From: Rahnella sp. AA
GTDB taxonomy: Bacteria; Pseudomonadota; Gammaproteobacteria; Enterobacterales; Enterobacteriaceae
Assembly: GCF_002834385.1 (NCBI RefSeq)
Contig: NZ_PITQ01000008.1
Location: forward strand, 228,754-292,753
DNA length: 64,000 nt
Direction: 5' to 3'
The notes beneath the pieces are model-generated. The model was not told the DNA's origin, made no database searches, and worked only from the letters and a program-made list of their open reading frames with translations. The position numbers and the translations under genes were made by a program. Shown here in pieces: positions 39,026 through 47,303 of this stretch (positions within the stretch are counted from its first letter, which is position 1; every line of letters starts with the position of its first letter).

Positions 39026-39844
39026 ATGTCAAAAAAAGCTTTTTTGCGTCGATATGCCGCCGTCTCTCTGGCTGCAATTTGCCTGAGTGCCCCGTTGTTC
39101 AGCCAGGCCGCTGCGCCTGCTCTGGTCAGCAAAGGTCAGCTGACGTACGGCACTGCCGCGACGTTCATGCCGTTTGAATTTACTCAAGACGGAAAACTGA
39201 CCGGTTTCGATATCGACCTCATCACCGCCTTATCGAAAAAGCTGGCGCTGACCCCGGAACCGATGTCGATGGAGTTCAAAGGGCTTATCCCTGCGTTACA
39301 GGGCAAACGCCTCGATATCATCAACTCTGCGATGTACATCAATCCGACCCGTTCTGAGCAGGTCGATTTCGTGCCTTACCTGAAAATCGGCAGCCGCGTG
39401 ATTGTCGCTAAGGGTAACCCGGAAAAAATTACGGGCCGCGATTTGTCCCTCTGCGGCAAAAACATTGCCGTCACGCTGGGCGGAATTGAAGAAAGCCAGG
39501 CGCGTGCGGACAGCCAGAAATGCCTGGATGCCAAAAAACCGGCTCTGACCGTGCTGACCTTCCCTGCGGCAACGGATTCCGCCGTGGCTGTGGCACAAAA
39601 ACGTGCTGATGCGGAATTCCTGTCCACACCGGGCGCCGTCGCGCTGCTGAGTGAAAAAGGTGACACCTTCGAAGCCGTCGGCGACGAATTTGAAGCCGGA
39701 ACGCACATCGGTTTTGCCGTGCGCAAGGGCGACAGCGAAATGAAATCGCTGCTGGAAAAAGGGCTTCAGGATGTCGTTAAAGATGGCACGTATCAGAAAC
39801 TCATCAGCAAATGGCAGTTCCCGGCCTCCGTTTCTATCTTCTGA
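39026..39844 (+). CDS. Polar amino-acid ABC transporter substrate-binding protein
   Basis: The 272-residue protein has a signal peptide (cleavage near FSQAAA) and the SBP family 3 fold: TYGTAATFMPFEFTQDGKLTGFDIDLITALSKKL, EFKGLIPALQGKRLDIINSAMYINPTRSEQVDFVPYL and GTYQKLISKWQ. It should bind an amino acid or derivative in the periplasm. Permease and ATPase follow in the same operon, with catabolic genes after them. CAGGAG precedes the ATG. Ligand is unknown. Confidence 0.9.
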   Translation: MSKKAFLRRYAAVSLAAICLSAPLFSQAAAPALVSKGQLTYGTAATFMPFEFTQDGKLTGFDIDLITALSKKLALTPEPMSMEFKGLIPALQGKRLDIINSAMYINPTRSEQVDFVPYLKIGSRVIVAKGNPEKITGRDLSLCGKNIAVTLGGIEESQARADSQKCLDAKKPALTVLTFPAATDSAVAVAQKRADAEFLSTPGAVALLSEKGDTFEAVGDEFEAGTHIGFAVRKGDSEMKSLLEKGLQDVVKDGTYQKLISKWQFPASVSIF

Positions 39845-39890
39845 GACCATGACGTTAAGTCACGCTTTGCCCTGACATTGAGGAAAGTTC

Positions 39891-40604
39891 ATGTCACTTG
39901 ATCTTGTTTGGCAATACCTGTTCTCACCGGCGTTCTTTCAGGGCGCACTGATGACCTTGTTGTTAACGGTGTGCTCGTTGTTCTTCGGCATTATTGCAGG
40001 GCTGATTCTGGCCCTGCTGCAGGAATCCCGCTTTCGGGCGGGTTCCGTTCTGGCGTTCTTTTATCTGTGGCTGTTTCGCGGTACGCCGGTTCTGTTCCAG
40101 ATTATTTTCGTCTACAACGTTCTGCCCACTTTCGGCCTGCGCTTCTCTGCCTTTACCTGCGCGGTGATGGCACTTTCCTTAAATGAAGGGGCGTATATGG
40201 CGGAAATTTTACGCTCGGGTTTACAGGCCGTGCGCAGCGGTCAGCGCACCGCCGGGATGGCGCTGGGCATGACCCAAAGCCAGATCATGCGAAAAATTGT
40301 GTTGCCACAGGCCGCGCGCATCGTGCTGCCGCCAATGGGCAACCAGATGATCAGCATGCTGAAATCCAGCGCACTGGTCTCAGTGATTGCCGTGCAGGAA
40401 CTGCTGCTCATCGCTAACCAGACGGCCAGCGCCAGCTTCCGGTATTTCGAAGCACTGTGCGCAGCCGGGATTTACTACCTGGTACTGACCTCGATCTTTA
40501 TGGTCGGCCAGGCGTGGCTGGAACGCTCGCTCGATCCGAAAAAGCGCAAAAAACCTGCGCTGTCTTTGACCGAACGTCTGCTGCGCAGCAGCACGCCAAA
40601 CTGA
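39891..40604 (+). CDS. Polar amino-acid ABC transporter permease (HisM type)
   Basis: The 237-residue inner-membrane protein has about five membrane segments and the EAA loop EGAYMAEILRSGLQAVRSGQRTAGMALGMTQSQIMRKIVLPQAARIVLPP. FRGTPVLFQIIF is typical of the family. It is the only permease gene here, so the pore is probably a homodimer. It lies 46 bases after the binding-protein gene. Confidence 0.93.
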   Translation: MSLDLVWQYLFSPAFFQGALMTLLLTVCSLFFGIIAGLILALLQESRFRAGSVLAFFYLWLFRGTPVLFQIIFVYNVLPTFGLRFSAFTCAVMALSLNEGAYMAEILRSGLQAVRSGQRTAGMALGMTQSQIMRKIVLPQAARIVLPPMGNQMISMLKSSALVSVIAVQELLLIANQTASASFRYFEALCAAGIYYLVLTSIFMVGQAWLERSLDPKKRKKPALSLTERLLRSSTPN

Positions 40605-40614
40605 GGAGAAGCCC

Positions 40615-41358
40615 GTGAGTAAATCCAAACCGGTTCTGGAGATCATCGGCGTCGATAAACATTTTGGCGCACAGCATGTTCTCAAAAACTGTTCACTGAA
40701 CGTCACAGAAGGCGAAACCGTGGTGCTGATTGGCCCTTCCGGTTCAGGTAAATCGACCCTGTTGCGCTGCATTAATTTGCTTGAGCCCATTCAGGGCGGT
40801 TCGATTTTCTTTCGCGATCGGGACATCACGCATGCCAGCGTTGAGCCACACAAACTGCGGCAGGATATCGGCATGGTATTCCAGAACTACGAGCTGTTTT
40901 CCCACCTGACTGCCGCTGAAAACATCATGCTCGCGCCGATGACCGTGCTGGGTGTCAGCCGCAGCGAGGCCGAAGCACAGGCGCTGGAGTTGCTGGGCAA
41001 AGTACGCATTCCCGACAAAGCCGATTCGTTCCCCGATGAGCTTTCCGGCGGCCAGCAGCAGCGCGTGGCGATTGCGCGGGCGCTGGCGATGAAACCGAAA
41101 CTGATGTTGTTTGATGAGCCTACGTCGGCGCTGGACCCGGAGATGATCCGTGAAGTCCTCGACGTGATGGCCGATCTCAGTGCCGAAGGCATGACCAGCA
41201 TCGTCGTCACACATGAAATGGGCTTTGCAAAACGTGCAGCCAACCAAATCGTCTTTATGGAAAACGGCGAGATTATCGAAAACGCGACCGGCGAAAAATT
41301 CTTCGGCGGCGACGTCAGCCTTCGGGCACAGCGCTTCTTAGATCAGATTTTACATTGA
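40615..41358 (+). CDS. Polar amino-acid ABC transporter ATPase (GlnQ/HisP type)
   Basis: The 247-residue ATPase has Walker A GPSGSGKST (residues 40-48), the Q-loop VFQNYELFSHLTA, signature LSGGQQQRVAIARAL and Walker B LMLFDEPTSALDPE. The H-loop is VVTHEMGFA. It starts with GTG at 40615, eight bases after GAGGAG and ten after the permease stop. It powers uptake for the downstream catabolic enzymes. Confidence 0.94.
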   Translation: MSKSKPVLEIIGVDKHFGAQHVLKNCSLNVTEGETVVLIGPSGSGKSTLLRCINLLEPIQGGSIFFRDRDITHASVEPHKLRQDIGMVFQNYELFSHLTAAENIMLAPMTVLGVSRSEAEAQALELLGKVRIPDKADSFPDELSGGQQQRVAIARALAMKPKLMLFDEPTSALDPEMIREVLDVMADLSAEGMTSIVVTHEMGFAKRAANQIVFMENGEIIENATGEKFFGGDVSLRAQRFLDQILH

Positions 41359-41440
41359 TCCTTTTAACCAGAATCACCCCCATATTGCGCCCTCACCAGG
41401 GGCCAGCTTTGCCACAAAAACGATATTTCAGGAGACACCG

Positions 41441-42604
41441 ATGAGCCTTTCATCGCCCGATATCAGCAGAATGAAACGCGATCTGGCCGCACTGGTCGCG
41501 ATTAACACCGAAAACCCGCCGGGACGCGAACGCGAGGCCGCTGAACTGATCAGCGCCATGCTCAGCGAAATCGGTTTTGATATGACGCTCAGTGAATATT
41601 CGCCGGGGCGCACCAACGTGATTGGCCGTCTGGAAAACGGCAGCGGCCCGTGCTTTGCCTTCAATACGCATATTGACGTGGTCCCGGCCGGTGAAGGCTG
41701 GCAGCAGGATCCGTTCACGCTAACCGAGCGCGACGGCAAACTGTTTGGCCGCGGTGCCTGCGACGCTAAAGGCCCGCTGGTTGCCATGATTGAAGCCATG
41801 CGCTGGCTGGCAGCCAACCGTAACGACTGGCGCGGCACGCTGATGGCTATTTTTGTCGCCGACGAGGAAGTCGCCAGCGAAGGCGCGAAGTTTTACGTTC
41901 GCGAAGCGCCTGCTCATATCGATTATGTGGTGATCGGCGAACCGACCTCCAACACCACCTATTCCGCTCACAAAGGCAGCCTGCGCCCGCTGGTCCGCGT
42001 ACACGGCGTTACCGCACATTCCGGCACGCCAGAGCTGGGTGAAAACGCCATTTTCCGTGCCGCTCAGTTACTCGGCCTGGTCGAAGAAACGCACGAACAT
42101 ACCGTGCGCTGCCGCTGTCATCCGCTGGTGGGCAACGCCAGCCTGACCGTCACCCGCATCAGCGGGGGGCACGCGGATAACGTGCTGCCGGGCGCGTGCG
42201 AATTACTGCTCGACCGCCGCATGGTGCCGGGCGAAGACGAGGATGCGGTAAAACAAGAGATTCAGGATTTGCTGCAACTGGCACAGGATAAATTCGGCGT
42301 ACGCAGCGAAATCGTCACCTTTAAGCCGACGACCGGCGGCGCGACCGAAACCGATTCCGACGATCCGATTGTGCTGGCGGGCGTCGAAGCCTGCGCAGCG
42401 CAGGGTAATCCGGAACCCGGCCCGTTCGGCTTCCAGGGCGGGTGCGATCTGGTGCATTTTCGCAGCCTCGGCACCAAAGGCATCATCATTGGCCCCGGTT
42501 CTCTGGCAGTTGCGCACAAACCTGATGAATTTATTCCGATCGACGAATTCGTTGCGGGCAGCAAAATTTACTGCGATGTCGCCCTGAAAATGCTGCAACG
42601 CTGA
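41441..42604 (+). CDS. M20-family metallo-deacylase/peptidase (ArgE/DapE type)
   Basis: The 387-residue protein has the M20 di-zinc residues: NTHIDVVP (H, D), GACDAKGP (bridging D), VADEEVASEG (catalytic and ligand Glu), VIGEPTS and the C-terminal DLVHF His region. It should hydrolyse an amide bond, for example removing an acyl group from an N-acyl amino acid or cutting a dipeptide. AGGAG precedes ATG 41441. Its place between an importer and a racemase-like enzyme points to catabolism rather than arginine or lysine biosynthesis. Confidence 0.88.
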   Translation: MSLSSPDISRMKRDLAALVAINTENPPGREREAAELISAMLSEIGFDMTLSEYSPGRTNVIGRLENGSGPCFAFNTHIDVVPAGEGWQQDPFTLTERDGKLFGRGACDAKGPLVAMIEAMRWLAANRNDWRGTLMAIFVADEEVASEGAKFYVREAPAHIDYVVIGEPTSNTTYSAHKGSLRPLVRVHGVTAHSGTPELGENAIFRAAQLLGLVEETHEHTVRCRCHPLVGNASLTVTRISGGHADNVLPGACELLLDRRMVPGEDEDAVKQEIQDLLQLAQDKFGVRSEIVTFKPTTGGATETDSDDPIVLAGVEACAAQGNPEPGPFGFQGGCDLVHFRSLGTKGIIIGPGSLAVAHKPDEFIPIDEFVAGSKIYCDVALKMLQR

Positions 42605-42614
42605 GGAGCCACCG

Positions 42615-43712
42615 GTGAAAGCTACGTTGTATCGCGCCGATCTGCGTTATCCGCACCTGCAACTGCATACCGCGTCGTCGGGCAGTATTCCGGGGCTGGA
42701 CACGCTGTATCTGTTGCTCGAAGACAAAAACTTCAACGGGCTGGGCGAAGTACGGATCAACATTGCCTACCTCAACGGCTACAGCGCCGAAGGGGTGTTG
42801 AGCGATGTAATCCGCGCCCTGCGCCAGTTAGACCTCAGCCAGCCTGCCAGTGTACTGCTGATGAACCTGCCGCAGCGCATGGCTGATTTTTTAGCCCCGA
42901 CGCGGATGCTGCTCGACATTGCGCTGCATGACCTGATTGCGCGGCAGGATGGGATCAGCGTGGCGCAACTGGCCGGAGCCGAAAGCGGTGAAACGGTGAG
43001 CTATCACACCAATCAGACGCTGTTCTGGACACCGATGGCGCAGATGCTTGAACAGGCGACCGCCTATGTTGAGCGCGGTTTTATGCAGCTTAAACTGCGC
43101 GTCGGCGTCGCGTCGTTTGCAGAAGACGAGGCACGCCTTACCGCGCTGCGCCGCCGCTTCGGGCACGAGATCAGCCTGTCAGCGGATGCCAACGGACAGT
43201 GGCAACCGGAGGAGGCCCGCAGCTATTTACAGGCGCTGGCGAAGTTTGAGATGAGCTATCTCGAACAACCCGTTTCCGACACGAATGCCCGCTATTACCC
43301 GGCGCTGGCCGAAACCAGCCCGGTGCCGCTGATGCTTGATGAAAGCATGAGCAGCGAGGCCGATTTAGAGCGTATTTTGCAGCTCAAAGGCAAGATCATG
43401 GCGCACCTGAAGCTGGTCAAGATGGGCGGGATTGCACCGACCGTGGCCGCAGCACGGCGTCTGACCGCGGCAGGCGTCCCTTTCATGATCGGCCAGATGA
43501 ACGAAGGCGGCGCTGCCACGGCGGCGGCATTACATGTTGCCCGCGCCACTCAGCCAGCCTATGCCGAACTTTACGGTGCCGACGGGCTGGGCAACGACCC
43601 GGTTCACGGCCTTTCCTATCACCAGGGGTTGCTGAGCAGCCAGCCGGGCGCAGGGCTCGGCATCCGCTTCACCCCTTCTCAGGCAGAATTTATTCAGGAG
43701 TTTGAACAATGA
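42615..43712 (+). CDS. Enolase-superfamily enzyme (mandelate racemase/dipeptide epimerase group)
   Basis: The 365-residue protein has the N-terminal capping domain and a modified TIM barrel with MLE-type catalytic residues. The KxK-like lysine is in MQLKLRVG. Metal ligands are in SADANGQW (D), YLEQPVSD (E) and LMLDESMSS (D). The second lysine is in LKLVKMGG. This pattern fits racemases/epimerases acting on alpha protons, such as N-acyl amino acid racemase. The GTG start at 42615 has GAGGAG upstream, ten bases after the M20 stop. The exact reaction cannot be read. Confidence 0.85.
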   Translation: MKATLYRADLRYPHLQLHTASSGSIPGLDTLYLLLEDKNFNGLGEVRINIAYLNGYSAEGVLSDVIRALRQLDLSQPASVLLMNLPQRMADFLAPTRMLLDIALHDLIARQDGISVAQLAGAESGETVSYHTNQTLFWTPMAQMLEQATAYVERGFMQLKLRVGVASFAEDEARLTALRRRFGHEISLSADANGQWQPEEARSYLQALAKFEMSYLEQPVSDTNARYYPALAETSPVPLMLDESMSSEADLERILQLKGKIMAHLKLVKMGGIAPTVAAARRLTAAGVPFMIGQMNEGGAATAAALHVARATQPAYAELYGADGLGNDPVHGLSYHQGLLSSQPGAGLGIRFTPSQAEFIQEFEQ

Positions 43713-44893
43713 AAACAGCATCATTGCCCGATCTGGGCCGCGTAGTACCGGGGGCTGAATCCGCATTTCGCGAAGAAGAGTATCAGCAGCGCATTGCGCG
43801 GGCGCGCCAGCTGCTGGTGAAAGCCGGGCTGGACGTGATGATCATCACGGGGCCGGAAAACATCTTTTATCTGACCGGCCAGCAAACGCCGGGCTATTAC
43901 ACCTTCCAGACGCTGGTGTTGCCGGTGGACGGTGATCCGGTATTTGTTATCCGTCAGCTGGAATACTTCAACTTCATTTCAAACACCTTTATCCGGGATG
44001 CAGCGATTTATACCGATGGCGATAATCCGGTGAATTTCCTGCTCGACGTGCTGAAAGCGCGTGGCTGGATGCAGAGCCGCATTGGTATCGATAAACGCGG
44101 CTGGTTCCTGCCCATTGCCGTTTACGAAGCCTTACAGGCCGAGATTGGCACAATCCACGACGCCGCAGGCGTTATTGAACAGTTGCGTGCAGTGAAATCA
44201 GACGCCGAGCTGGAAAAAATGGCGCACGCCGCCCGTTACGTCGACGCCGGTATGCTGGCCGGTCGCGCCGCGATTGCCGCCGGAGCGACAGAAAACGATC
44301 TGGTTTCCGCCATGATGGGTGCAGCCATTGCCGCCGGTTCAGAATACATGGGCATGGAACCGCTGGTTTCCACCGGCCCGCGCACCGGCGTTCCGCACGG
44401 TACCTGGCGCCGCCGCAAGATCCTCGACAATGACCCGATTTTCCTCGAAATGGCCGCCACGCATGATCGCTATCATGCGGCGCTGATGCGCTCCGCCTGG
44501 CTGGGTAAACCGCCAGCCGTCGCGCTTGAGATGGAAAAAGTCTGCCAGGAAGCCCTGCAGGCCGCGCTCGATGCAATCCGACCCGGAGCCACCTGCGAAG
44601 CGCCGCATCTGGCCTGTCAGGCGGTTATCGACCGTGCCGGTTATACCGATAACTTCAAAAAACGCACCGGTTATTCCATCGGCGTTTCGTTCGCGCCGGA
44701 CTGGGGCGAAGGCGCGATCCTCAGCCTTTACAGCGGGATCACCACGCAATTACAGCCAGGCATGACGTTCCATATTCCGCCAGCCCTGCGCATCTACGGG
44801 GAGTTCACCGTCGGCGTCAGTGAAACCATCGTCGTAACTGAAACCGGCTATCGCGCCCTCGGCACGGTGGATCGTCCGCTGTACTTACTTTGA
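43709..44893 (+). CDS. M24-family creatinase/ectoine-hydrolase-like enzyme
   Basis: The 394-residue protein has a creatinase N-terminal domain (EEYQQRIARARQLL, ENIFYLTGQQTPGYYTFQ) and a pita-bread M24 domain. The metal-binding Asp pair of aminopeptidase P is not seen. The region reads NDPIFLEMAATHDRYHAALMR, resembling creatinase and ectoine hydrolase DoeA, which work without metal. GYSIGVSFAPDWGEG and IYGEFTVGVSETIVVTETG also match that group. It likely opens a C-N bond in a small cyclic or amidino compound. The ATG overlaps the previous stop by four bases. Confidence 0.82.
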   Translation: MKTASLPDLGRVVPGAESAFREEEYQQRIARARQLLVKAGLDVMIITGPENIFYLTGQQTPGYYTFQTLVLPVDGDPVFVIRQLEYFNFISNTFIRDAAIYTDGDNPVNFLLDVLKARGWMQSRIGIDKRGWFLPIAVYEALQAEIGTIHDAAGVIEQLRAVKSDAELEKMAHAARYVDAGMLAGRAAIAAGATENDLVSAMMGAAIAAGSEYMGMEPLVSTGPRTGVPHGTWRRRKILDNDPIFLEMAATHDRYHAALMRSAWLGKPPAVALEMEKVCQEALQAALDAIRPGATCEAPHLACQAVIDRAGYTDNFKKRTGYSIGVSFAPDWGEGAILSLYSGITTQLQPGMTFHIPPALRIYGEFTVGVSETIVVTETGYRALGTVDRPLYLL

Positions 44894-44927
44894 TTTTGCC
44901 TTTACTAAGATTACGGGAATTGAATAA

Positions 44928-45848
44928 ATGAAAGACATCAGTGAAAGCCAGGCACGCCTCAAGGGTATTTTTAATATTACCGTGACGCCTTTTACCGCCA
45001 GCGGTGAATTTGATTTCGCAGGCCTGTCGCGCAATATCGAGCGCGTGATCGGGCTGGGTTACGACGGCATTCTGATTGGCGGCACTTACGGGGAGTTCCC
45101 GGCGATGACTGCCGCAGAACGCGCCGCCATGTTCAGGCATGTGATGGAAGTGGTCGGCAACCGTGTCCCCGTGATGCTGTGCAGCGCCGGTTCTGATGCC
45201 CGCGTGGTGCGTGACTTAACCCAACTGGCGGGTGATCTGGGCGGTCTGCCAATGGTCACCCCGCCGTTTGTCTCAGAAGTCACTGACGCGCAGATCGTCA
45301 GCTTCTTCAAACAGATGGCACCGCTATCACGCACCGGCATTCTGGTTTATAACGCGCCGGGGATCGGCATTACCCTGCCGCCCGTCGTGCTGGAACAGCT
45401 GGCGGATATCGAAGGCGTGGTCGGCATCAAACAGGGCGACCTGAACCCGACGGCAATCGACCAGATCGCCAACCGCCTGGGCGGACGCCTGCGTCTGTTC
45501 TGCGCATCCGATCTGGCATTTTTAGGCCCGATGATGTGTGGTTTTGACGGCATCAGCACCACCAACAGCGGCGCATTGCCGGAAATTATTCTGGCAACTT
45601 ACCGTGCGCTGGAAAGCGGTGACGCCAATACCGCCCGCGAACTGCACCGGCTGTGGTATCCGTACCGCGCCCTCGCCCGTCGTTTCGGTCAGCCACAGCT
45701 GGTGAAAGCCGCAATGAACCTGCGCGGCTTCGACGGGCATCACGTTCGCGCCCCGCTGATTGACCTCGGGCCGGAAGTGATCGGTTTGGTCGAACAGGAG
45801 TTGCGCCGCCTGGCAGCCGACCCGCGCTCCGGTGTAACGCTGAAGTAA
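44928..45848 (+). CDS. DapA/NAL-family aldolase or dehydratase
   Basis: The 306-residue TIM-barrel protein belongs to the dihydrodipicolinate synthase/N-acetylneuraminate lyase family. GGTYGEFP replaces the GTTGE motif, the catalytic Tyr is in LVYNAPGIG and the Schiff-base Lys in VVGIKQGD. GISTTNSGALPEI fits non-DapA members. It acts on 2-keto acids through a lysine imine. It is the last plus-strand gene before a strong terminator and completes the catabolic operon. Housekeeping DapA is unlikely here by context. Confidence 0.87.
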   Translation: MKDISESQARLKGIFNITVTPFTASGEFDFAGLSRNIERVIGLGYDGILIGGTYGEFPAMTAAERAAMFRHVMEVVGNRVPVMLCSAGSDARVVRDLTQLAGDLGGLPMVTPPFVSEVTDAQIVSFFKQMAPLSRTGILVYNAPGIGITLPPVVLEQLADIEGVVGIKQGDLNPTAIDQIANRLGGRLRLFCASDLAFLGPMMCGFDGISTTNSGALPEIILATYRALESGDANTARELHRLWYPYRALARRFGQPQLVKAAMNLRGFDGHHVRAPLIDLGPEVIGLVEQELRRLAADPRSGVTLK

Positions 45849-45854
45849 TGAAGG

Positions 45855-45882
45855 ATCCCCGTCTGAAAAGACGGGGATTTTG
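45855..45882 (+). terminator. Terminator of the amino-acid-derivative operon
   Basis: ATCCCCGTCT-GAAA-AGACGGGGAT followed by TTTT, seven bases after the stop. Confidence 0.92.
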
Positions 45883-45897
45883 CGTGACGGAATAGGC

Positions 45898-47100
45898 CTA
45901 TTCGTGCGGCTCACCGGCTGCTTTTAAAAAAGCCGTCAGCAGCGGATGCGGTTTCACCCGCAGCGATGACAGCTCCGGATGACCCTGAACACCGAGATAA
46001 AACGGATGCCGGGTATATTCGATACCGTCAGCAATCTTGCCGGAAACATCCGTTCCGCTGATATGTAGCCCAAACGCTTCCAGCCCGGCTTTCAGCGCCG
46101 GTTCAAGGTGAAAACGGTGGTTATAGCGCACGATAAATTCATCACCGAGGATCTCATGCATCCGGCTACCCGCCCGGACATGCATGGTATGGCTTCCCAG
46201 ACGATGAACCGGAAACGTCGGGGTCTCCTTAAGCGGTACGAAAGTTTTGATTTCGGCATCCGGATCGGCCTCGGCCAGATTGGCTTTCAGCGACCCCATC
46301 ATTTTTTGCACGATGGCCGTCGTCATGGTCTGCATCCCGAGACAAAGCCCGAGGACAGGTATATTACGGTTCAGCGCGTAATGCGCGGCGCAAATCTGCC
46401 CGGCTACATTACACATTGCAGCACCGCCGGGCAGCAAGATGCCATCGACATTCGCCATCACCTCGTGCAGATGATCTTCCAGCGCCAGGGGGTCGGCGTA
46501 AACAATATCCAGAGACAACGCCAGCGCATCGGCGGCGTCACCCAGCGATGCCAGCGTGGCCGGGTAGACGCTGCACTGATCGGCCTGCGCGCCCACCAGC
46601 GCAATACGCAGGGCTGTACCGGTTTGCGGCGGGGTATTGTGGTTTATCCAGCGCCCGTAACGGTCGCGCCACCAGCATCCGGCGGCCTCATCCATCTGTC
46701 CGTGGCGGCTGAAGGCATAGCCCTGATTTGAGCGTTCAACATTGATAAGTTCGTAATCAAATGCATTGTCCCGCACCTGCCGGGCAATTTGCGTGAACTG
46801 GATTATTTGCGCCGGTCCGAGCGGGATCACCACATCCTGTGTGCCATAGGTATTGAGCAAATCATCAAGCGCCATCACTTTACCGGCACTTTGCGGATTC
46901 AGGCGTTCGGTCCACAGCAACCCGCTGGTCATCAGTTGCCCTTCGCCGATGACGTGCTGGCAGGCATCGGGATAACGCGCGACATCCCAGCTCACCGGCA
47001 GATGCGCAAGCGGTAAATGTTTTTGTGCCGCCAGTATCGCTGCCATCGCGCCGTACAGCGAAGGCTCAGGTGTGTCATGTGCAACAAAAATAAAAGCCAT
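45898..47100 (-). CDS. CTP-synthase-type glutamine amidotransferase with an unknown N-terminal domain
   Basis: The C-terminal half (about residues 165-400) is a class I glutamine amidotransferase like that of CTP synthase: nucleophile Cys in VLGLCLGMQ, RYNHRFHLEP and HPFYLGVQGHPELSS (His, Glu). It ends HPLLTAFLKAAGE as PyrG does. The N-terminal 165 residues do not look like the CTP synthase synthetase domain; they start MAFIFVAHDTPEPSLYGAMAA and I do not recognise them. It is convergent with the catabolic operon and divergent from the aminotransferase gene, so it probably serves the same pathway. Reaction is unknown. Confidence 0.78.
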   Translation of the reverse strand: MAFIFVAHDTPEPSLYGAMAAILAAQKHLPLAHLPVSWDVARYPDACQHVIGEGQLMTSGLLWTERLNPQSAGKVMALDDLLNTYGTQDVVIPLGPAQIIQFTQIARQVRDNAFDYELINVERSNQGYAFSRHGQMDEAAGCWWRDRYGRWINHNTPPQTGTALRIALVGAQADQCSVYPATLASLGDAADALALSLDIVYADPLALEDHLHEVMANVDGILLPGGAAMCNVAGQICAAHYALNRNIPVLGLCLGMQTMTTAIVQKMMGSLKANLAEADPDAEIKTFVPLKETPTFPVHRLGSHTMHVRAGSRMHEILGDEFIVRYNHRFHLEPALKAGLEAFGLHISGTDVSGKIADGIEYTRHPFYLGVQGHPELSSLRVKPHPLLTAFLKAAGEPHE

Positions 47101-47303
47101 AAGACAACCTTGAAATATAAAAGGAAAGTTCAGGCAATCCCCTGGCGTATCGCCAGTAAAACGGACTGCCCAGCCATTTCCACCGGTAAAATGCTGCTCA
47201 TCGCGAAGAAATTATGAGCAAAGCAAAAAGAAGAATGGTAAGTTTAAATTGGTTTTAATGATTCACATAATACAATTTTGTTATTGTTCAAACAGGGGAA
47301 ACA

